A stretch of 12,101 nt of DNA from Burkholderiales bacterium (GCA_025352345.1 JANXTP010000354.1:1-12101); one strand, 5' to 3'. Positions 1 to 7,536 are shown, counted from the first letter of the stretch. Translations and numbers: made by a program. The notes: a model not told the origin generated them from the sequence alone.

Positions 1-25
1 TATCCCGGGCGCTTGAGTTCAGAGT

Positions 26-43
26 GCCGCACGCCTGTGCGGC
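26..43. other. GC-rich hairpin upstream of the tRNA gene
   Basis: Arms GCCGCAC (26-32) and GTGCGGC (37-43) are exact reverse complements around the four-base loop GCCT. No T-run follows on either side, so it is not a classical intrinsic terminator. It may end transcription of a gene left of the window or be a feature of the tRNA 5' flank. Its role is unknown. Confidence 0.3.
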
Positions 44-52
44 CACCCACGG

Positions 53-130
<78 letters not shown>

Positions 131-138
131 ATTGAATC

Positions 139-178
139 AATGGGTTAGCTTCCACAAGAAGCTGACCCATTTTGATTT
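139..178 (+). terminator. Intrinsic terminator after tRNA-Pro
   Basis: Arms AATGGGTTAGCTT (139-151) and AAGCTGACCCATT (159-171) pair over 13 positions, one of them a G-T wobble, around the seven-base loop CCACAAG. The T-rich sequence TTTTGATTTG follows. Placement nine bases after the tRNA CCA fits a tRNA terminator. The T-tract is interrupted, so some read-through into hsdM is possible. Confidence 0.75.
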
Positions 179-203
179 GTGGGCCTGATCAACCGGCACC
201 CTC

Positions 204-1757
204 ATGCTCGAAGACATCAAGAAAACGCTCTGGGCCACTGCCGACAAGCTGCGCGCCAACATGGACGCCGCCGAGTACAAGCACCTGGTGCTCGGACTGA
301 TCTTCGTCAAGTACATCTCCGACACCTTCCAGGGCAAGCACGCCGAGTTGATGCTGCGGCTCGCTGACCAGGAAGACGACTACTTCTACGGCGAGGCCGA
401 CCCGGCCGACATCGCCGCCGAACTCGAAGACCGCGACTACTACCGCGAGGCCAACGTCTTCTGGGTGCCTGAAGCCGCTCGCTGGGAAGCCCTGCGCGCC
501 GCCGCCAAGCAGCCCGACATCGGCAAGCGCATCGATGATGCGCTGAGCCTCATCGAAGCTGAGAACCCCAAGCTCAAGGGCATCCTCGACAAGCGCTTCG
601 CCCGCGCGCAGTTGCCCGATGGCAAGCTGGGCGAGCTGGTGGACGTGGTGTCCACCATCGGCTTCGGCGCCAGTGCCCGCGAGGCGCGCGACGTGCTCGG
701 CCAGGTCTACGAATACTTCCTCGGCATGTTCGCCAGCGCCGAAGGCAAGCGTGGCGGCCAGTTCTACACGCCGCGCAGCATCGTCAAGACGCTGGTGGCC
801 GTGCTGGCGCCGCACCACGGCAAGGTGTACGACCCCTGCTGCGGCAGCGGCGGCATGTTCGTGCAGAGCGAAGAATTCATCCTCAGCCACGGCGGCAAGC
901 TGGGCGACGTGGCCATCTTCGGTCAAGAGGCCAACCCCACCACCTGGCGGCTGGCCGCGATGAACCTGGCCATCCGCGGCATCGACTTCAACCTCGGCCG
1001 CGAGCCCGCCGACACCTTCACCAAGAACCAGTTCCCCGACCTGCGGGCCGACTTCATCCTGGCCAACCCGCCGTTCAACATCAGCGATTGGTGGCATGCC
1101 AGCCTGAATGGCGACGCGCGCTGGGAGTACGGCGACCCGCCGCAGGGCAACGCCAACTACGCCTGGCTGCAGCACATGCTGCACCACCTGAAGCCCGGCG
1201 GCCGCGCCGGCATCGTGCTGGCCAACGGCAGCATGAGCAGCAGCCAGAACAACGAAGGCCAGATCCGCGCCGCGATGGTCGACGCCGACGCGGTGGAAGT
1301 GATGATCGCGCTGCCCGGGCAGCTGTTCTTCAACACGCAGATCCCGGCCTGCCTGTGGTTTTTGGTGAAGGACAAGCGCACGCGGCGCGGCGAGGTGCTG
1401 TTCATCGACGCGCGCAGGCTGGCCACGATGATCAGCCGCGTGCAGTGCGAGCTGACGGATGCGGCGGTCGACCGAATTGCGGGCACGGTGGCGGCGTGGC
1501 GGGGCGACGCCGAATCAGGCGAGTACGCCGACGTGCCGGGCTACTGCCGCAGCGTGCCGCTGGCCGAGATTGCCGAGCACGGGCATGTGCTGACGCCGGG
1601 GCGCTACGTCGGCGCCGAGGCGGTGGCCGATGACGACGAAGGTTTCGAGGCCAAGATGCAGGCGCTGACCGAGAAGCTGGGCGAGCAGATGGCGAAGGGG
1701 GCGGAGCTGGATGCGGTGATTCGGAAAAAACTGAGTGGGTTGGGGTATGAGTTCTGA
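204..1757 (+). CDS. hsdM: Type I restriction-modification DNA methyltransferase subunit HsdM
   Basis: HsdM is the catalytic subunit of the M2S methyltransferase. It transfers a methyl group from S-adenosylmethionine to adenine N6 at the site chosen by HsdS. The 517 residues are a normal family length. The N-terminal ~150 residues are the helical HsdM_N domain, starting MLEDIKKTLWATADKLRANM. The SAM-binding motif DPCCGSGGMF begins at residue 210, preceded by the typical GGQFYTPRSIV stretch. The amino-methylase motif IV NPPF is at 288-291, which marks an N6-adenine (gamma-type) enzyme. The C-terminal tail (to FEAKMQALTEKLGEQ...) is the usual helical region. ATG 204 fits the family N-terminus, although no good Shine-Dalgarno precedes it. 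No clear promoter is visible between the tRNA terminator and the start. No frameshift or lost motif was seen, so it looks active. Confidence 0.95.
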   Translation: MLEDIKKTLWATADKLRANMDAAEYKHLVLGLIFVKYISDTFQGKHAELMLRLADQEDDYFYGEADPADIAAELEDRDYYREANVFWVPEAARWEALRAAAKQPDIGKRIDDALSLIEAENPKLKGILDKRFARAQLPDGKLGELVDVVSTIGFGASAREARDVLGQVYEYFLGMFASAEGKRGGQFYTPRSIVKTLVAVLAPHHGKVYDPCCGSGGMFVQSEEFILSHGGKLGDVAIFGQEANPTTWRLAAMNLAIRGIDFNLGREPADTFTKNQFPDLRADFILANPPFNISDWWHASLNGDARWEYGDPPQGNANYAWLQHMLHHLKPGGRAGIVLANGSMSSSQNNEGQIRAAMVDADAVEVMIALPGQLFFNTQIPACLWFLVKDKRTRRGEVLFIDARRLATMISRVQCELTDAAVDRIAGTVAAWRGDAESGEYADVPGYCRSVPLAEIAEHGHVLTPGRYVGAEAVADDDEGFEAKMQALTEKLGEQMAKGAELDAVIRKKLSGLGYEF

Positions 1758-3000
1758 GTGGCGATCCGTCTCAATTTCCGAGATTGGGCGAATCGTGACT
1801 GGCAAGACACCCGTGGGCTCGCGCGCCGACTTCTTTGATGGACTTGTGCCCTTCGTGACTCCTCAGGACTTTGTGGGTCAGAAGTGGATCTCCGGCGCCG
1901 TTCGAACGCTATCGGAGGACGGCGCGGAATCCGTTCGCGGAACGATCATTCCGCCGCGTAGTGTTCTCGTCACCTGTATCGGCTCGGACATGGGAAAGGC
2001 TGCACTGGCGCGATCGCGTTGCGTGACCAATCAACAAATCAATTCTGTTGTCGTCGACGAGACACGGGTCTCTCCAGAGTTTCTGTACTACGGCCTATCT
2101 CGTCGCAAAGTTGAGATACGAGGTCTGGCAAGCGGCTCTGCGCAGCCGATCCTGAACAAGTCGGCCTTTGGTCGTATCCATGTGCCTCTTCCACCCTTGG
2201 AAGATCAGCACCGGATTGTTGGCGTGCTGAGCCCATTCGACGACCGCGTCGCCCTCCTGCGCGAAACCAACGCCACCCTCGAAGCCATCGCGCAGGCGCT
2301 TTTCAAATCGTGGTTCGTCGACTTCGATCCCGTTCGCGCCAAAAGCCAAGGCCTGGCGCCGTTCGGCATGGACGAAGCCACGGCGGCCTTGTTTCCTGAC
2401 GAGTTCAAGGAGTCGACCGTAGGACAAGTGCCAGAGGGATGGCCGGTGCGAACTCTCGAGGACCTGCTGGTACTTCAGCGTGGCTTCGACTTGCCGGCGC
2501 AGGATCGACGTCCCGGGTCCTTCCCGATCATCGCCGCGAGCGGACCGTCGGGAACGCACGATGAAGCCATGGCCAAGGGCCCCGGTGTGGTCACGGGACG
2601 CTCGGGTGTCTTGGGTCGCGTGTTCCTCGAACTCGGTGACTACTGGCCGCTGAACACCACGCTCTGGGTCAGAGAGTTCCGCGGCGCTTCGCCGTGCTAC
2701 GCATACGAACTCTTACGGTGCCTCGACTTCAAGGCATTCAACGCGGGTTCGGCCGTACCGACCCTGAACCGCAATCACATTCATGGCCTGCCGTACGTGG
2801 TGCCACCTCGAGCTTGCGTCGATGCCTACCAGCAGGTCGCGTTGCAGGTGCACCAACGATGCCGGGTCAACGCGGTTCAAGCCCAAACCCTCGCCACCCT
2901 CCGCGACACCCTGCTCCCCCGCCTGATCTCCGGCCAACTCCGCCTGCCCGAAGCCCAGGCCACCACCGAAGCCGCTCTGGGCGGTGCGCTGTGCGCTTGA
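1747..3000 (+). CDS. hsdS: Type I restriction-modification specificity subunit HsdS
   Basis: HsdS binds the bipartite target sequence and holds two HsdM subunits. The 417 residues show the standard layout: target recognition domain 1 (about 1-148), a central conserved helix region (149-205, PPLEDQHRIV, then ALFKSWFVDFDPVRAK), recognition domain 2 (about 220-375) and the C-terminal conserved helix (LRDTLLPRLISGQLRLPE). ATG 1747 overlaps the end of hsdM by 11 bases, implying coupled translation. A GTG at 1735 in frame would add four residues and is less likely. Base use is uneven: sampled lines in recognition domain 1 are only about 50-62 % GC, against about 68 % in hsdM, as expected if recognition domains are exchanged by recombination. 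The target site cannot be read from sequence alone. Confidence 0.94.
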   Translation: MSSEWRSVSISEIGRIVTGKTPVGSRADFFDGLVPFVTPQDFVGQKWISGAVRTLSEDGAESVRGTIIPPRSVLVTCIGSDMGKAALARSRCVTNQQINSVVVDETRVSPEFLYYGLSRRKVEIRGLASGSAQPILNKSAFGRIHVPLPPLEDQHRIVGVLSPFDDRVALLRETNATLEAIAQALFKSWFVDFDPVRAKSQGLAPFGMDEATAALFPDEFKESTVGQVPEGWPVRTLEDLLVLQRGFDLPAQDRRPGSFPIIAASGPSGTHDEAMAKGPGVVTGRSGVLGRVFLELGDYWPLNTTLWVREFRGASPCYAYELLRCLDFKAFNAGSAVPTLNRNHIHGLPYVVPPRACVDAYQQVALQVHQRCRVNAVQAQTLATLRDTLLPRLISGQLRLPEAQATTEAALGGALCA

Positions 3001-3086
3001 ACATGCCGGCTTCGATAGAGGCTTGACGCCGCAAACTTCTGCAAGCTTGCTTTCACAGGCTTCCCATAAATTAAAGATCGCTTTAC

Positions 3087-3119
3087 TATGAAGGCCAGTT
3101 ACTCAAGCTGACTTTCATA
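3087..3119. promoter_or_regulatory. Inverted repeat (candidate operator) directly before the Fic gene
   Basis: TATGAAGGCCAG (3087-3098) and CTGACTTTCATA (3108-3119) match as an inverted repeat at 10 of 12 positions, with a nine-base spacer. The right arm ends two bases before the fic ATG, where a ribosome binding site would normally lie. The position suits an operator or a translation-blocking structure. The Fic protein has a C-terminal winged helix, so self-regulation through this site is a reasonable guess. The rest of the 121-base gap (3001-3121) is AT-richer than its surroundings. TACTAT (3084-3089) with TTCCCA 17 bases upstream is only a weak promoter candidate. Confidence 0.5.
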
Positions 3120-3121
3120 CG

Positions 3122-4273
3122 ATGCGCGCCACCGGTACCTACGTCGCCACCACCACGCTGGGCGAGGTGGTGCGTGCGTTCGTGCCCCATGCGCTGCCGC
3201 CTGCGCGCCCGCCGCTGCCCGCTCAGAGCTACGCCACCGCCAACCGCCGCGCCGAGATGGCGCTGGCCCGGCTGGGCGGCGTGGCCGGTCTGGTGCCTTC
3301 GGTGGACTGGCTGCTCTACAGCGCCATCCGCAAGGAGGCGCTGCTCACCTCGCAGATCGAAGGCACGCAGGCCACGCTGACCGACCTGTTCGACGACGAG
3401 GCGGGCCAGGCCCTGGCGAACACCGCCGACGTCGAGGAGGTCACCAATTACATGCGCGCCTTCCGGCTCGTGCGCGACCACCTGCGCAGCGAGGCGGGCT
3501 TGCCCATCTCGGCGCGGCTGCTGTGCGACGCCCACCGTCTGCTGCTTGCCGGCGCACGCGGCGCCGGCAAACAGCCGGGCGAGCTGCGGCGATCACAGAA
3601 CTGGATCGGCGGTTCGCGTCCGGGGCGGGCCGTGTTCGTGCCGCCGCCGCCGGATCAGGTGCCTGGCCTGCTGGCCGACCTGGAGCGCTTCATCCACGAC
3701 CCGGCGCCAGCGCTCCCGCCGCTCGTGCGTGTGGCCCTGGTGCATCTGCAGTTCGAGACCATCCACCCCTTTTTGGACGGCAACGGGCGCATCGGCCGGC
3801 TGCTGATCGCTGCGCTGCTCGAGCAGTGGGGGCTGCTGCCCGAACCGCTGGTCTATCTGAGCGGCTACCTCAAGCAGCACCAGGCCGAGTACTACCGGCG
3901 GCTGTCGGCCGTGCGCACCGATGGCGATTGGGAAGGCTGGGTCGGCTTCTTCCTTGATGGTGTCGAGGCTGCGGCAACAGACGCCGAACGCGGCATTGTG
4001 GCGATGGCGAGCCTGATCAACGCCGACCGTAAGCGCTTGCTGGTGGCAACCCGCGTGGGTGCGGTCGTCATGCGCCTTTTTGAGTTGCTGCCCCTGATGC
4101 CGCGCTTCACCATCGAGCAGGCGCGGCAGAGGCTGGACACCACCTTCCCCACGGCCACCGCGGCGGTCAAGCGGCTGGAAGAACTCGGCATCGTCACCGA
4201 GCTGACCGGGCGAAAGAAGAACCGTTGTTTCAGCTACGCCGCCTACGTCGAACTGCTGGCCGGCGAAACATGA
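3122..4273 (+). CDS. Fic/DOC family AMP-transferase with N-terminal inhibitory motif and C-terminal winged helix
   Basis: Fic enzymes usually transfer AMP from ATP to a hydroxyl side chain of a target protein. The 383 residues carry the complete catalytic motif HPFLDGNGRIGR (215-226), including the catalytic His, the metal-binding Asp and the phosphate-binding Gly/Asn/Arg residues. The N-terminal part holds TSQIEG (76-81), matching the inhibitory motif [S/T]xxxE[G/N] whose Glu blocks productive ATP binding in cis (class II Fic). Residues about 315-365 look like a winged helix (FTIEQARQRL, then ATAAVKRLEELGIV). The start MRATGTYVATTT matches the usual family N-terminus, but there is no Shine-Dalgarno; an inverted repeat occupies that place. 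The stop overlaps the hsdR start (ATGA, 4270-4273). Fic genes between hsdS and hsdR recur in Type I loci. The target is unknown. Confidence 0.9.
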   Translation: MRATGTYVATTTLGEVVRAFVPHALPPARPPLPAQSYATANRRAEMALARLGGVAGLVPSVDWLLYSAIRKEALLTSQIEGTQATLTDLFDDEAGQALANTADVEEVTNYMRAFRLVRDHLRSEAGLPISARLLCDAHRLLLAGARGAGKQPGELRRSQNWIGGSRPGRAVFVPPPPDQVPGLLADLERFIHDPAPALPPLVRVALVHLQFETIHPFLDGNGRIGRLLIAALLEQWGLLPEPLVYLSGYLKQHQAEYYRRLSAVRTDGDWEGWVGFFLDGVEAAATDAERGIVAMASLINADRKRLLVATRVGAVVMRLFELLPLMPRFTIEQARQRLDTTFPTATAAVKRLEELGIVTELTGRKKNRCFSYAAYVELLAGET

Positions 4274-4689
4274 CCGAAGACCAGCTCGAACAGGAAGCCC
4301 TGGGCTGGTTGGCCGAGGTGGGCTACGGCCATGTCTACGGGCCCGACATCGCCCCCGACGGCCCCACGCCAGAGCGAGCCAATTACCGGCAGGTGCTGCT
4401 GATCGAGCGGCTGCGCCTGGCGGTGGCGCGCCTGAACCCGACAGTTCCTCAGGCCGCGCGCGAAGACGCGATCAAGCAGGTGGTCGACCTCGGCACGCCG
4501 ATGCTGCTGGCCGCCAACCGCCACTTCCACCGTCTGCTGGTGGCCGGGGTGCCGGTGCAGTACCCGATCGATGGCGAAACGCGGGGCGACTTCGTGCGCC
4601 TGATCGACTGGGCCGAGCCGGCGCGGCGAACTTCGTGCTCGGAATCAAGGATGGCAAGAAGCGTTTCGCCGACACCGCTCTTGCGATGA
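4270..4689 (+). pseudogene. hsdR N-terminal fragment (139-codon frame)
   Basis: About the first 117 residues are HsdR-like, including the conserved ANYRQVLLIERLRLAVARLN and the GDFVRLIDW strand. The last ~22 residues (from ARRTSCSESR) are read out of frame through C-terminal coding sequence and end at TGA 4687-4689. The catalytic Asp and Glu-x-Lys of the nuclease lie later in normal HsdR (about 150-167 in EcoR124I) and are absent. A stable function is unlikely. Confidence 0.8.
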
Positions 4690-5465
4690 GTCAGGCGTTC
4701 ACGCTGTGCTGCACGCTCGATGAGGCCAAGGCCGTGCGCGAAGAGGTGGCGTTCTTCCAGGCGGTGAAGGTGATCCTGACCAAGCGCGACATCACGGCGC
4801 AGAAGAAGACGGACGAAGCCCGCGAGCTGGCGATTCGCCAAATCATCAGTTCGGCGGTGGTGTCGGACGAGGTGGTCGACATCTTCGACGCGGTAGGGCT
4901 GGACAAGCCGAACATCGGCATCCTCGACGATGCGTTCCTGGCCGAGGTGCGCAACCTCCCCGAGCGCAACCTGGCGGTGGAGTTGCTGGAACGCCTGCTC
5001 GAAGGTGAGATCAAATCACGCTTTGCGCCCCATGTGGTTCAGAACAGGAAGTTCTCCGACATGCTGGCCGATGTGGTGCAGCGCTATCAGAACCGCTCGA
5101 TCGAAGCTGCCCAGGTGATGGAAGAGCTGGTGCAGATGGCCAAGGACTTCCGCGAGGCGGCCGGGCGCGGCGAGCAGCTGGGGCTGACCGAAGACGAGGT
5201 GCGCTTCTACGACGCGCTTGCCAACAATGAGTCGGCGGTGCGCGAACTGACCGACGAAACGCTGAAGAAGATCGCCCACGAACTGGCCGAGAACCTGCGC
5301 AAGAACCTGACGGTGGACTGGTCGCAGCGCGACAGCGTGCAGGCGAAGTTGAGATTGATGGTTAAACGCATCCTGCGGAAGTACAGGTACCCGCCGGATC
5401 AGCAGGATGCGGCGGTGGAGCTGGTACTGCAGCAAGCGAAGGCGCTGGCGGCGTCGTGGGCCTGA
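4635..5465 (+). pseudogene. hsdR C-terminal fragment, open frame (GTG 4635 or ATG 4686)
   Basis: The open frame encodes up to 276 residues of the helical HsdR C-terminus: EVAFFQAVKVILTK, NIGILDDAFLAEVRN, VMEELVQMAKDFREA, FYDALANNESAV and LVKRILRKYRYPPD. In EcoR124I the C-terminal helical region contacts the methyltransferase. Two starts are possible: GTG 4635 close to the junction, or ATG 4686, whose ATGA overlaps the TGA of the upstream fragment and would allow termination-reinitiation to give 259 residues. No strong ribosome binding site precedes either. The frame has stayed open with no further damage. If made, the fragment might still dock on M2S, but that is inference. Confidence 0.7.
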
Positions 5466-5501
5466 GCTTTTGGCGCCAGCGCCTCGCGCGCACTCCTTGG
5501 T

Positions 5502-6029
5502 TCAGCCCGCCACCGCCCGCAGCGCCTTCCAGCCCTTGCCGTGCATGCACACAACGAAGCCGCGGGTCACCTGCTGTGTCTTCGCATCGGGCTTGTGCGC
5601 CTCGCCCAGCGTGGCAACGCATTCGCTCGTGTCCGCCGCCAGGGCTTCCCGGTCGGCGCCGATCTTCCACCACGAGCTGATCGCGTAACGATCCAGCGGG
5701 CTGGCAGGTGCCGGCGTCGCTGCAGCCGCGATCGGCAGTGCGGGCGGTGCGGCTGGCGTCACCGGCACGAACGCCGGTATCGTGAACGCGCTCGGGTTGC
5801 GGTTGTCGGGGCTCACGCCCGCCGTGACGAACAGGTCGATGTCGTCCAGCTTCTTGACCGTCCAGCCTTTGTCTTCCAGGCATTCCTCGGCGGCCTTCTC
5901 ACTGCCGGCCGATTGACAGGCCGCCTTGGCGGCTTCCAGGTCTTGCGTCGAAGCGCCCCGCTTGTACGACAGCTCGCCGCAGCCGCTGACCAGCAGGGTC
6001 AGCATCCCCATCCACAACAACTTCTTCAT
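5502..6029 (-). CDS. Hypothetical lipoprotein with duplicated Cys/Trp motif
   Basis: This is a 175-residue predicted lipoprotein. MKKLLWMGMLTLLVSGC is a short signal peptide ending in a lipobox (LVSGC), with Cys17 as the lipidation site. Residues 28-60 contain C38, C50 and W56, the last two in C-L-E-D-K-G-W. After an Ala/Pro-rich linker (about 85-110), residues 113-175 repeat the pattern with C137, C161 and W167, the last two in C-M-H-G-K-G-W. The matching C-x5-W spacing suggests two related small domains, each perhaps held by one disulfide in the periplasm. GAAGG lies six bases before the ATG. The gene converges on the hsdR remnant with a 36-base gap (5466-5501), so the restriction locus boundary probably falls there. 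Its function is not recognised. Confidence 0.8.
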   Translation of the reverse strand: MKKLLWMGMLTLLVSGCGELSYKRGASTQDLEAAKAACQSAGSEKAAEECLEDKGWTVKKLDDIDLFVTAGVSPDNRNPSAFTIPAFVPVTPAAPPALPIAAAATPAPASPLDRYAISSWWKIGADREALAADTSECVATLGEAHKPDAKTQQVTRGFVVCMHGKGWKALRAVAG

Positions 6030-6055
6030 GCATTGCCTTCGCTGGGTGAATCATG

Positions 6056-6077
6056 GCCCTGTCCAGATGGACAGGGC
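6056..6077. repeat. Perfect 9-bp stem hairpin between lipoprotein and regulator genes
   Basis: GCCCTGTCC (6056-6064) and GGACAGGGC (6069-6077) pair perfectly around AGAT. On the minus strand it lies after the ANTAR regulator gene and 26 bases before the lipoprotein ATG. No T-run follows on either strand, so it is not a standard terminator. It could be a leader structure or a mRNA-end stabiliser. The remaining sequence of the 128-base gap (6030-6157) shows only the lipoprotein ribosome binding site. Confidence 0.45.
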
Positions 6078-6157
6078 ATGGCCCCACGTCGATCCGCTGC
6101 GAAACGCGGCAGATGCAAGGTAGCCACTGGTCTGACCTCAGCAAGAAACGAGCACGA

Positions 6158-7456
6158 TCAGGTCGTCGTCGGCTTCGCCTCGCCGGTCGGCTCGATCAGC
6201 ACATGCGCCGCCTGCTCGCAGTGCTCGGTCATCTGATCGAACAGCACCAGCAGCGCCTCGCTGGCCTCGGCCACCGAACGCCGGCCGGCTTCGGACGCGG
6301 CGTCGTGCAGGCCTTTGAGCAGCTGCTGCCACGGTGCAGCGCTCTGCGTCAGTTCATCGCGCAAGGCGGGCAGGCTCTCGGAGGCTGCGAACAGCCGGGC
6401 CTGCGCCGCTTCGAATGCGCTGATGGTGCGCACTGCATCGGCGGCGGCGTCTTGCGCGGTGTCGCCGGCGAGCAGCGTGGCCAGCAGCGCCTGCTTGGCG
6501 ATGCGCTGAGACAGCATGCGCTGGCGACCGACCAGATTGACCAGGGCCAGTGGCGCGTAGGCGTTGCCGGCTTCCAGCGCGGTGGTGAGCTGATCGGATG
6601 ATTCCAGCAACCGCTCTGCCGCGGCGTCCAGCGCGGCCAGCCGCGCGGTTTGCGGTGTGCTGGCCAGCGCAGGCGCCAGTTGCTGCCAGATGCCGCGCAA
6701 CGCTTTGAGCAGGTCGCCGAAGGTCGATTTCGACAGCCCGCGTTCCAGCAGGGTCAGGTTGTCGGCCACGCGCTCGGTCGAGGCCAGCAGCGCGCTGCGC
6801 GCCGCGGCCACATCGACGCCGGCACATTGCAGCGCATACAGCTTCATCAGGTGCTGCGACAGCATGCGCAGCTGGCCGGCCCGGTTGATCGCTTCGGCAT
6901 CGCGCGCCGCGTCGATCAGCCGGCGCGACACCAGGCCGACGCGCTGCTGGCCTTCCATAGATGCTGCGCGCAGCAGCCGGAAGGCCTCGTCTTCCGGGAT
7001 TTGCCGCGAGCGCATCAGGATGCCCTTGGCGCGATCCACCAGCTTGCGTTCCTCGTAGCGGTGGGCAAGGTCCTGGTGCACAGCGCGCTGCTCGCGGTCG
7101 TGCGCATAGCGGGCCTTCGCCAGTTGCACCAGAGGGCGCAGCCGTGCAGGCACATAGCCGTTGACCACGTAGGCGTGCACGCCGGCGCGCAGCGCGGCCG
7201 ACAGCGTGGCGGCGTCGGTGTCGCTGGTGAACAGCAGCACCGGCAGCGCGGCGTGGTCCTGCAGCGCAGCGAGTGCGGGCAGCAGCAGCTGTGCGGGGTA
7301 AGGCTCCCAAGCCACCAGCAGGTCGGCGCCGCAGCGCGCGGCGGTACGGATCAGCGCTTCGGCATCGCAATGCGCCGCGGTGGCAATGCCGACGGCATGC
7401 AGGTCGGCCGCCAGCGCGGGCGCGCCCGGAGCGGCGATCACAAGGGCTGAGGTCAT
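6158..7456 (-). CDS. Nitrate-responsive ANTAR antiterminator: pseudo-receiver, ANTAR and two P-box domains
   Basis: ANTAR proteins bind paired RNA hairpins in leaders and prevent termination; NasR and NasT do this for nitrate assimilation operons. In this 432-residue protein, residues 1-115 look like a receiver of the NasT type, but the phospho-acceptor region reads ADLLVAWEPY without the expected Asp, and the conserved late Lys is Asn99 (YVVNGY). The ANTAR domain follows (about 126-182), with AKGILM at 143-148 and AFRLLRAASM at 158-167. Two NarX/PilJ-like helical domains complete it, each with a P-box: NRAGQLRMLSQHLMK (191-205) and NLVGRQRMLSQRIAK (307-321). In NarX and relatives such P-boxes bind nitrate or nitrite. 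The start at 7456 (MTSALVIAAPG) suits a receiver strand; no strong ribosome binding site is seen. It is divergent from the nitrate porter, its likely target. No membrane segment is visible, so it should sense cytoplasmic nitrate. Confidence 0.88.
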   Translation of the reverse strand: MTSALVIAAPGAPALAADLHAVGIATAAHCDAEALIRTAARCGADLLVAWEPYPAQLLLPALAALQDHAALPVLLFTSDTDAATLSAALRAGVHAYVVNGYVPARLRPLVQLAKARYAHDREQRAVHQDLAHRYEERKLVDRAKGILMRSRQIPEDEAFRLLRAASMEGQQRVGLVSRRLIDAARDAEAINRAGQLRMLSQHLMKLYALQCAGVDVAAARSALLASTERVADNLTLLERGLSKSTFGDLLKALRGIWQQLAPALASTPQTARLAALDAAAERLLESSDQLTTALEAGNAYAPLALVNLVGRQRMLSQRIAKQALLATLLAGDTAQDAAADAVRTISAFEAAQARLFAASESLPALRDELTQSAAPWQQLLKGLHDAASEAGRRSVAEASEALLVLFDQMTEHCEQAAHVLIEPTGEAKPTTT

Positions 7457-7536
7457 GCCGGTGTCTGCAGTGTCGGAAGGCGCACAGCATAACGGCCGAC
7501 CCAACGTGCGAGGGCGACCACCGGCACCCACCAAGC

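Larger units (their letters stand above)
4270..5465 (+). pseudogene. hsdR: hsdR remnant: Type I restriction subunit lacking nuclease and helicase
   Basis: HsdR is the motor and endonuclease subunit, normally about 1,000 residues. Here the N-terminus (MTEDQLEQEALGWLAEVGYG, to about residue 117, ending LIDWAEP) is followed after a junction near 4620-4632, in another frame, by the HsdR C-terminal region (AANFVLGIKDGKKRF to LAASWA, about 277 residues). The PD-(D/E)xK nuclease core, both RecA-like helicase domains and all Walker/DEAD motifs are absent, roughly 600 residues. This looks like one internal deletion with a frame change rather than gradual decay, because both flanks read cleanly. No restriction activity is expected. 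An assembly or sequencing error is the main alternative. The frame starts inside the fic stop codon and would be co-transcribed with fic. Confidence 0.9.

Noticed and set aside
189..1187. A 332-codon minus-strand frame opposite hsdM
   Set aside because: It is antisense to conserved HsdM motifs, Val/Gly/Ala/His-rich, and has no recognisable domain.
5471..5483. GGCG-CCAG-CGCC hairpin as a terminator between hsdR and the lipoprotein gene
   Set aside because: The stem has only four pairs and no T-run follows on either strand.
5466..6157. A second attachment site (copy of the tRNA-Pro 3' end) bounding the restriction locus
   Set aside because: I scanned the region after hsdR and found no copy of the T-arm/acceptor sequence.
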